A stretch of 64,000 nucleotides of DNA from Globodera rostochiensis (taxonomy: Eukaryota > Nematoda > Chromadorea > Rhabditida > Heteroderidae), in the NCBI GenBank assembly GCA_018350325.1, contig JAEVLN010000017.1, forward strand, positions 1,912,803 through 1,976,802, read 5' to 3'. Made by a program: the position numbers and the translations under genes. This document shows, one piece after another, positions 57,690-64,000 of this stretch. Each line of letters begins with the position of its first letter. Position 1 is the first letter of the stretch. The notes under the pieces are model-generated. The model did no database searches. It worked only from the letters and a program-made list of their open reading frames with translations, and was not told where the DNA came from.

Positions 57690-57785
57690 GCTCTGGTCAT
57701 TGGCATTCCATCGGCTTTGCTGTACTGCTTGGAGTTGTGGGTCATCATCAACAATTTTTCCAAGTTTAAGTCTGCATTTTTTGTG
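57690..57785 (+). pseudogene. Srg-like receptor exon 1 fragment
   Basis: The DNA matches exon 1 of the Srg-like receptors from their second half (ctctggtcattggcattcca; protein IGIPSALLYCLELWVIINNF). Both ends are cut off; the left flank has a cggatatatccggg repeat, the right flank (57785-57900) matches 59330-59440 behind the EF-hand gene. Confidence 0.75.
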
Positions 57786-57899
57786 ATAAAGGCTTGAAAA
57801 TAAATGTTGGATTAGCTTAACTTTACATTAATAAACTTTAAAAATTGGCAGAATGCCAAAAATGAGGAGCTTACATGCCTTTCAGTGGACACAAACGTT

Positions 57900-58350
57900 T
57901 GAGTGCCGCCGTTTAAACATTTAGTGTTTTGGGAGGTTTTGGATACAAAATGCACGGCTAAACATCTATTTTTTATTATTTAACTTTTTTTCAAAATTCC
58001 ACAAAAAGTAAAAAAGTTGATACATTTTGACATTTAGCAAATATAAAAATCCTGATGTTTAAGTTATTTCAACTGAATGCGTTATGGAATTAATTTTTTT
58101 CATTATTTTTTTGATTTTATACATAAAACATTTGCTTCTAAGAAATTAATTCAACACCGCGTTTCCACTTTATTTATAAGCCACTTTTCGAAATTTTTTT
58201 GTCATTTGCTATCCTATCAAATTTTTTGGTTCAAATAATTTCCAAATTTAAAAAAATTGTCCTTTTTTTAATTCGATGCTCGTCCCTAAACATCCATTGC
58301 TTTTCATTTGCTGCATCACATTCATTGGAAAAGTTTAATTAGATTAAATC
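57900..58350. other. Intergenic, no gene seen
   Basis: AT-rich spacer without coding or RNA features that I can support. Confidence 0.5.
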
Positions 58351-58359
58351 ATTTAAAAT

Positions 58360-58530
58360 TTGAAATTCAAAAACTTGAAGGTTTTGCCACTCTTCAACGG
58401 TGGTTACTGTTTCATCGACGTTAATTTTAACTTTGGAGCGTGTTGCGGAAAAAACTGCAATTTTGTCTGTGGTTCCTGTGATTACTGCTTTTTTTGGCCA
58501 GTATGCAATGAGGTGAGGGAGTCATATATC
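58360..58530 (+). CDS. Cys-rich exon, possible upstream part of EF-hand gene
   Basis: An open segment VLPLFNGGYCFIDVNFNFGA followed by CCGKNCNFVCGSCDYCFFWP and VCNE before a GTGAGG donor at about 58513. Nine cysteines in about 30 residues. No ATG is obvious in frame. The link to the EF-hand exons downstream is positional only; it may be another gene. Confidence 0.35.
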
Positions 58531-58837
58531 GCCCCCGGCGATGTCTTGCCAAATGAGCGCCAAACAACTTTTTTTACCGTATCCCCCCTCCCCCCGAAAT
58601 TTTGAGGTAACCACTAATTTCTCAAATTTTAATAAAAAAAAAAGAGTCAAAAATTGCAAAACTGTTAAGAAAATAAAGCAAAACAAAACAATCATTTAGC
58701 ACTTGGTTAACAGAACACTGAATGCTGAAGCAAAATCATTTGAAGTTAGTTTTCCTTAAATAATTAATTAAGTTTATTATAAAAGTTTTATAAAATCGTA
58801 AAATGTAATTACAAAATATTTGAGCCAAACAAACTAG

Positions 58838-59280
58838 CATTGGGCAAACGTTTAAACGCTGACTTGGTTGACAACTCAACACTGAATGCTGAAGCAAAAT
58901 CATATGCAGTTAGTTTTTTTCTTAAAATAATATTTTAAAATTATCTAAAAATTAAGTTACTGGACACTGACAATGACGGCAATGTGAGCCTTGAAGAGTT
59001 CCAACAGTTTTGGGCGAATGTTTTGAGTGCTCAAAAGGTCGTGGAGCTGTTCAGTGCGCAAAAAGATGGACTTTCCATTGCGGACGTTGAGAAGGCGGCC
59101 ACGGAGCGCCGCTTTTTCAAGCTGTCCAAAAAGGAATTTGACCAAATGGACACTGACCAAGATGGACGGCTGACCTTTGATGAGGCAAAGCATGGCGTAA
59201 TGTCTGAAGCCAAAAAGGTTGACGCCGACGGGGACGGCAAAATCAGCAAAAAGGAGTTTTCTAACAAGTCGGTGGAGTAG
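58838..59280 (+). CDS. EF-hand calcium-binding protein (5' incomplete)
   Basis: Exon 58838-58908 (LNADLVDNSTLNAEAKSYA) joins in phase 0 to 58957-59280. The latter has three canonical EF-hand loops: DTDNDGNVSLEEF (58963), DTDQDGRLTFDEA (59149) and DADGDGKISKKEF (59222), with a degenerate hand between the first and second (SAQKDGLSIADVE). Positions 1, 3, 5 and 12 of each loop carry the expected Ca2+ ligands. It ends NKSVE-stop. The protein would be a calmodulin-like sensor or buffer. The first exon was not found; a decayed copy of the exon at 58838 lies at about 58695-58745 (both contain cactgaatgctgaagcaaaa). A 3' flank copy lies at 57785-57900. Confidence 0.75.
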
Positions 59281-59645
59281 TGATACAACAAAAATAAGGG
59301 CATTTGTTTAACCAATTGTTGCACTTTTAATTGATAAATGCTTGAAAATTAAATTTTGGATTTAATTTTACATTAATGAACTTTAAAAAATTGGCAGTAT
59401 GCCAAAAATGTGGAGCTTACATGACATTTAGTACTTTTTTGTAGAAAATTTTTGATGGGAGCACGTGAAGCGTAGCGTTAACAGTAATTTGCACTTTTCC
59501 CTTTCATAATTTGCATTCTTGTCACTAATTAAAAATGTGAGACAATTCTTGTATTAAAAATTTTCAAATTTTCAAAAATTTTCACGGCGACGCCAAAAAG
59601 TCATTTATCAAAAAGACTGCGCGAAAATTGCTCATAACTTATGTA

Positions 59646-59831
59646 AGGATTTGAGTGTTCCGCTGGTTGGAAGCGAACGGTTAAAACGCCTATGGCGGAG
59701 GCAAAAGATCATCCATAAAGAAACAGGCTAATGGGACGCCCCGGTAGCTCAGTTGGAAGAGCTGCCCACGGATTGGGTGGAGGACGTGGGTTCGAGTCCC
59801 ACCCGGGGCTAACATTTTGCCTATTCTTTAC
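59646..59831 (+). repeat. Direct repeat carrying tRNA-like unit, copy A
   Basis: A 186-bp unit from aggatttgagtgttccgctg to tttgcctattctttact, repeated at 59928-60113 with three or four differences. Confidence 0.9.
59738..59809 (+). tRNA. tRNA-like gene, anticodon unclear (copy A)
   Basis: Acceptor arms gccccgg / ccggggc pair over 7 bp. The A box tagctcagttggaagagc gives a 4-bp D stem and gtgggttcgagtcccac gives a perfect 5-bp T stem. The anticodon stem is cccac / gtgga with one mismatch and a 7-nt loop ggattgg that lacks the normal U33, so no anticodon is assigned. Pol III promoter boxes are intact. It may be a degenerate tRNA or a tRNA-derived SINE head. Confidence 0.6.
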
Positions 59832-59927
59832 TGGTAGTACCGGATGGTTGCCCAGTCGCCAGCGAAGCGATCGATGTGTGATCGATCGATGGACCGAGGG
59901 ACCGGTCCCGTTGAGGATGGAGCTGTT

Positions 59928-60113
59928 AGGATTTGAGTGTTCCGCTGGTTGGAAGCGAACGGTTAAAACGCCTATGGCGGGGGCAAAAGATCATCCATAA
60001 AGAAGTAGGCTAATGGGACGCCCCGGTAGCTCAGTTGGAAGAGCTGCCCACGGATTGGGTGGAGGACGTGGGTTCGAGTCCCACCCGGGGCTAACATTTT
60101 GCCTATTCTTTAC
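59928..60113 (+). repeat. Direct repeat carrying tRNA-like unit, copy B
   Basis: Second copy of the 186-bp unit, 282 bp downstream of copy A. The conserved flanks show duplication of a locus rather than of the tRNA alone. Confidence 0.9.
60020..60091 (+). tRNA. tRNA-like gene, anticodon unclear (copy B)
   Basis: Identical to the 72-nt tRNA-like sequence at 59738-59809. Same strong acceptor and T arms and same odd anticodon loop. Confidence 0.6.
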
Positions 60114-60630
60114 TCTTATTGGTACACTCACCCACGGGTATATAATTTAAGGCCATAAGAATTAAATATAAATTAAGTAAATTAATGAATTCGAAAAAGT
60201 GAGACTATACAAAAGGCACGGATATATCCGGGCGCGGATTTAAAAATTTGTATACATGATAATGCAGGCAATCCGCAATTGCGGGGCTTGACAAAAAACA
60301 TCCGAAACTCGCAACCGCAAAATAAAACAGCCACACACTTTTAATTCATTAACAAATGCCATGCCATGCTAAGTCCATTATTACCCGCGAATTGCCACGA
60401 AAGGCTAAATTAATCTCGCGATTCACTCAAATTGTTTGTTGGCGGATGATGAAAAAGAATATGTTTTCACCGACCGCAACCACCTGCTTACTTAAATAAG
60501 TCTGAACCAAGCACTACGCATTTCATTAACGCCCGCTTAATTAAGCATTCAAAAATTAATGAATAGTTAATGACCAAAACAACTTTTAAATCAACGGGCA
60601 ACAGATATCATTTTGGATGAAGCATTAGTG

Positions 60631-60640
60631 TATATAAAAG
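60631..60640 (+). promoter_or_regulatory. TATA box of the intact Srg-like receptor
   Basis: tatataaaag lies about 200 bp before the ATG. The region 60420-60700 is homologous (inverted) to the DNA upstream of the Srg copies at about 34020-34330, where the motif reads tatatagg. The promoter was thus copied together with the gene. Confidence 0.55.
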
Positions 60641-60842
60641 CAAAATTCGCCTAATTACTAAATAAATTCATTTGTTTAAACAATTAAAAATGTACCAATG
60701 AGGAAGCCTTCATTGGTTTTAATTTAATTTGGGTTATTACATGTCGAAATATCGTTAAGTTCTAATAAACCCAATAAATATGATAAACCCGTCAGAGCTC
60801 GAATATAAATTGTAATTATTATATTTTAGAAAAATTTTCGGA

Positions 60843-62285
60843 ATGAGTTCTGCTGGTTTCATTTCCGTTTTGTCCGTTTTGGCAAATGAGGTTTTGGTTC
60901 CTTTTATATTTGCTCTGATCATTGGAATTCCATCGGCTTTGCTGTACTGCTTGGAGTTGTGGGTCATCATCTACAATTTTTCCAAGTTTAAGTCTGCATT
61001 TTTTGTTCTCGTTGTTGCACGTGGCAGTTTGGTAAAAATTGATATAATATAATTTTTTTACATTTTTATTATTTTTAGAGTTTGGTCAATTGGGTTTTTG
61101 CATTTTTTGAGCATCGATTTGGCAGAATTGGCTTATTCTTGGCAATTTACCTCAAATTGCCTCCATTTGTGTTGGCTATTCTGTTTTTTGTTTTTTGCTA
61201 TGCTTTTCATGTTGAAAATTTGCTGACGGCGTCTTTACTTTTGAATCGATTTACCTCTATTTTTTGGCCTATTATTTATAACAAAGTTTTATATTTTTAT
61301 TTTTATTTAAATTTTACATATTAAATTTATTATATTTAAATTTTAAGATATAAATTGTTTTATTCTTTAGTTATGGCGTTATGCATTGATCCCAGTTTTG
61401 CTTGCCATATTTATACTTCCATTACCTTTTACAGTCCCAATTTTTAAATTGGACATGTACATTCATGTTCAAAACGACAATGCAACATTTACACTGGACA
61501 ATGAAAATCGGAAATTTAGCGGGGTTTAAATAAAAAATTAAAATTTATACGTTTAATCATCGAATTAATACTCAAAATACCCAATTTGCTCATTTTTTGA
61601 CACCAAATTTTGCCTAAAATTTGAAATCTTTTTTTAAACAAATGCTTGTCTATAAAATGGTTATAACATTACTTTTAGGATGTGAATATTGAAATCGTCG
61701 CTTGGTCAGCCATTCTTTTTGGCATAATTTGTCTTTTGTTAAATTTGGCATCATTTTTTGCCTACAAATTTCGGCAAAATGTTAGCGTTGGCCAACAAAA
61801 CAATAATAATAATAATAATAATTTAACTGTTGAACGCAAAATGACAATTTATACGGTCGCCACCTTTTTTGGTCAAATGATCATCGCAATATTTATGGTT
61901 GAATTTATTTGTTAATATTTTTGTTTAATAATTGTTTTCTATTTTTTGTTTAACAGATTATTCTCAATTTAACAGCAACGCAATTCGTCGACGAGCAAAA
62001 CAATCGCCATTTTTTGACCCAAGCGTTGTTTGGCCTTAATTCTGAGGAAAATCAAATTTTGTTTCTCGCAAATTACAACCAATACCCGTGGATGAACGAT
62101 CTGAGCACAATTGCCATCCCGGCTTGGTAATTATTTTAAAAAAATTAAAAATATATTTAATTTTAAGGCTATTATTGTGGGCGTCCACAAAGATGCGCGA
62201 AATTATTTCCAGAAAATTCCAATGGATCAGCCAATTAAAGAATAAACTTGCAATTAAAGTCCATCCCATTTCTCCAATTGTTTGA
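60843..62285 (+). CDS. Srg-like serpentine chemoreceptor (intact copy)
   Basis: Six exons, 60843-61031, 61079-61285, 61371-61523, 61679-61897, 61957-62126 and 62168-62285, join in frame to 351 residues without any stop. All introns are GT-AG. It starts MSSAGFISVLSVLANEV and has about seven hydrophobic helices. The Srg hallmark LLTASLLLNRFTSIFWPIIY lies at the end of TM3. A poly-Asn run precedes LTVERKMTIYTVATFFGQMI in the third cytoplasmic loop and TM6. In exon 3 the frame reads FTVPIFKLDMYIHVQNDNAT, exactly where copies 1 and 2 are broken. Orientation is opposite to the tandem copies, and divergence is higher, so this is an older paralogue. Expected location is chemosensory neuron membranes. 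Confidence 0.85.
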
Positions 62286-62429
62286 TAAGAAAGGAATAAA
62301 AAAATTAATTTCGATTTGTTTTTGTTCATTTTTTCGGAAATTACAAAACAAATGGCGAGCATTGCGCAAACAATCGGGGGGAAGGGGGGTATCGATTGAG
62401 TTCGCGAGAAAAGAGGATGCGCAAGATTG

Positions 62430-62590
62430 ATTTTGGTTTTGGGTTTTGGGTCAACTTGGAGTAAAACCCAAAAAAAAAACCAAAACCCAAAAAATCCCAA
62501 AAAAAAAAATTTTTGGTTTTGGTTTTAGGTCCATGCCCTTTTTTGTGCAAAAGTTTTGGGTGTTGCCCGGTTGAATTTACACCCTTAAAG
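62430..62590. repeat. Palindromic ccaaaaccc repeat
   Basis: ggttttgggttttgggtcaa is mirrored by aaaaccaaaacccaaaaaat. A related sequence occurs at 63180-63410 and 17800-17870, with gagaccgga-type ends (ccggtctctact at about 63397). Probably a MITE family; ORFs here are artefacts. Confidence 0.6.
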
Positions 62591-62643
62591 ATGGCATCAT
62601 CGAGTGATTTTTAAATCTTTTCTACAAGAATCTTTATAGTAAT

Positions 62644-62715
62644 TGATGGCTTAGTGGTTTGTCTTTTCGATAACTCTTATATTATGTGTTGGGTTCGAAC
62701 CTGCTTTAGTGCGAG
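62644..62715 (+). tRNA. tRNA-like sequence, weak
   Basis: tggcttagtgg resembles an A box and gggttcgaacctg a B box, about 40 nt apart. The acceptor and T stems do not pair well, so this is at most a tRNA pseudogene or SINE remnant. Confidence 0.3.
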
Positions 62716-63179
62716 CACTTATTTATATCATTTTTCCTCTGCTCACATACGCCTCAACCCATTAATAGCGTATGCAGGCACCCCCCCCCCCCTCCCTTAA
62801 TGTTTTTTGAGAAAATCCCATAGGGGGACATTCGTAATTTTGGTATATATTTTCTTAACAGATTTCATCAAAATCTTCAAATTTTTCCCCGGCGGCGTCT
62901 ATCGGCACCGCCACCCCATAGTAAAGCAGAATTCGCAAAAAGAAATTGGATTTCTAAAAATTCAAAAATCGGCAAATTATTGAAATTTTATACAATTTTC
63001 TTAACAAAAAAAGTTTATTAAATTAATATATTTACACTAAAAAATATTCCTGATTTTTTTATGATTTTTCAGCCGGTATTCTTGATTTTTTGGTTTGACA
63101 GGTGGCTACCCTAATATTAATTTATTCGTAGCTTTTGTGATGACTGGTCAGAAAAACGCATTAGATAAAACTTTTATTA

Positions 63180-63410
63180 AAAAATCAAAAAAAAAATCGG
63201 AAATTTGGGCATTTTGTTCTGTTTTCTAAAATTTTTTGGGTTTTGTACAAAATTTTGGGGTTTTTCAACCCAAAAAATACCAAAACCAAAAAATCCCAAA
63301 AAAAGGTTTTGGTTTTGGGTCAAATTGGAGCACAACCCAAAAAAAACCAAAACCCAAAAAATCCCAAAAAAATGTTTTGGTTTTGGGTCCAAGTTTCCGG
63401 TCTCTACTAA
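63180..63410. repeat. Palindromic ccaaaaccc repeat, second block
   Basis: Alternating ggttttgggtcaaattggag and aaaaccaaaacccaaaaaat, ending gtttccggtctctact. Same family as 62430-62590. Followed by a tcgatatcgagtatcgactc palindrome at 63450-63490. Confidence 0.6.
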
Positions 63411-63650
63411 ATAGTCATTTGAAATTAAAAATTTTAATAGTGCTGCACGAGAGTCTCGATATCGAGTATCGACTCGAGAAAAGTCTCGAGTTTTTTACCG
63501 AACAAACCCCGGCTTTTTTGGTCCAAAAACCGACGAAAACCGGCTTCTTTGATTCAAAACCAAAAAAACGGTGGGTCGAAGGACCGGCATAACCGAAACC
63601 GGTGCCTCCGCCCGACCACACCCCTAATTATTAAGTCTTACGAGGTTCCC

Positions 63651-63850
63651 TGTGCGGCGCAGGAATAGCCGCCCGACATTTGCGTATTGTTCAAACGCGT
63701 CCGCGCCATGGTCAACCTCAAATTGAGTGGTGCCAACGAAGTTTTTGCAGAATTAGGCGTGCCATCCTTGCAAGCCTGCTGGCAGCGATCTGTTGATGAT
63801 ATGCACAAACGCCCGACGGACGTACAAGTTGAAGATACACAGAAATTTTG
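63651..63850 (-). CDS. Cys-containing C-terminal exon, partial
   Basis: Minus-strand open frame CVSSTCTSVGRLCISSTDRC followed by QQACKDGTPNSAK, a basic stretch (NLRLTMARTRLNNTQM) and SGGYSCAAQGTS-stop. Seven cysteines, GC content well above the flanks. No acceptor AG is obvious at its left end, so the upstream exon, presumably near or beyond the right edge of the window, is not located. It may be a cysteine-rich secreted protein. Confidence 0.35.
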
Positions 63851-64000
63851 AATTTTTTTAAATTTTCCAAAAAATACATCGCGGAAAGCAAAAAAAAAAA
63901 GATCAGAAAGATTTCTCGGCACCCGGTTAAATGTTCCGGTTAACCGATTTTGTTCTACTCAAGTAAGAACGGAAAATGTATAAATGTTATCTCCAATTTA

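Noticed and set aside
62036..63414. Phe/Gly/Trp-rich and Lys/Pro-rich ORFs on both strands
   Set aside because: Created by ggttttggg / ccaaaaccc palindromic repeats.
1..64000. CRISPR arrays, bacterial operons, phage or viral genes
   Set aside because: No spaced direct repeats with unique spacers, no ribosome-binding-site-led gene strings, and no polymerase, capsid or integrase signatures were seen. Spliceosomal introns throughout show a eukaryotic genome.

Overview
This window is nuclear DNA of a nematode, most likely a plant-parasitic tylenchid and perhaps a cyst-nematode relative (Heteroderidae). It is very AT-rich. Genes are split by short AT-rich introns ending in TTTTAG or TTTCAG. It carries a cuticle collagen with the nematode N-terminal block and a C-terminus ending GVFFEDGTRR, two families of nematode serpentine chemoreceptor (Srg-like and Srsx-like), CK1-like kinases of the type expanded in nematodes, a U1 snRNA, and several introns that only work with GC donors (GC-AG), a feature I recall as frequent in cyst nematodes. 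The genus is inferred, not shown.

Layout. 1-12 kb: satellite and MITE-like repeats, a small secreted peptide (2.36 kb), a secreted Q/N-rich protein with a Cys-rich tail (4.0-5.4 kb), a six-exon secreted helical protein (6.0-7.6 kb), and a gene region encoding helix-turn-helix-like modules (8.7-10.2 kb). 12-18 kb: a 14-exon secreted Cys/Ser/Gln-Pro mosaic protein with three GC-AG introns, a small possible secreted ORF, and an Srsx-like receptor with a 61-bp minisatellite in an intron. 19-26 kb: a secreted protein with an acidic body and lysine-rich tail, U1 snRNA, an unrecognised five-exon gene, and a secreted extensin-like proline-rich protein.

27.1-48.6 kb: a nearly perfect tandem duplication of a ~10.4-kb unit holding a secreted Asn/Gln-rich gene, a chimeric kinase pseudogene, a CK1-like kinase, an Srg-like receptor and an S1 serine protease. 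The breakpoints cut the first exon of the Asn-rich gene and the first intron of the protease. In copy 2 an internally inverted 28S rRNA fragment (~650 bp) replaces ~25 bp encoding the catalytic Asp of the protease. Neither protease copy is therefore complete. Both Srg copies carry frame-disrupting indels at the same place, whereas a third, inverted and diverged copy at 60.8-62.3 kb is intact.

49-64 kb: the cuticle collagen (minus strand), a hAT-type MITE with a perfect 8-bp target-site duplication, an unrecognised helical multi-exon gene, an EF-hand gene, two tRNA-like units in direct repeat, the intact Srg-like receptor, and a Cys-containing minus-strand ORF at the right edge. Many genes encode predicted secreted proteins of low-complexity or modular design. 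That is compatible with a secretome or effector-rich neighbourhood, but no specific function can be proved from sequence alone.
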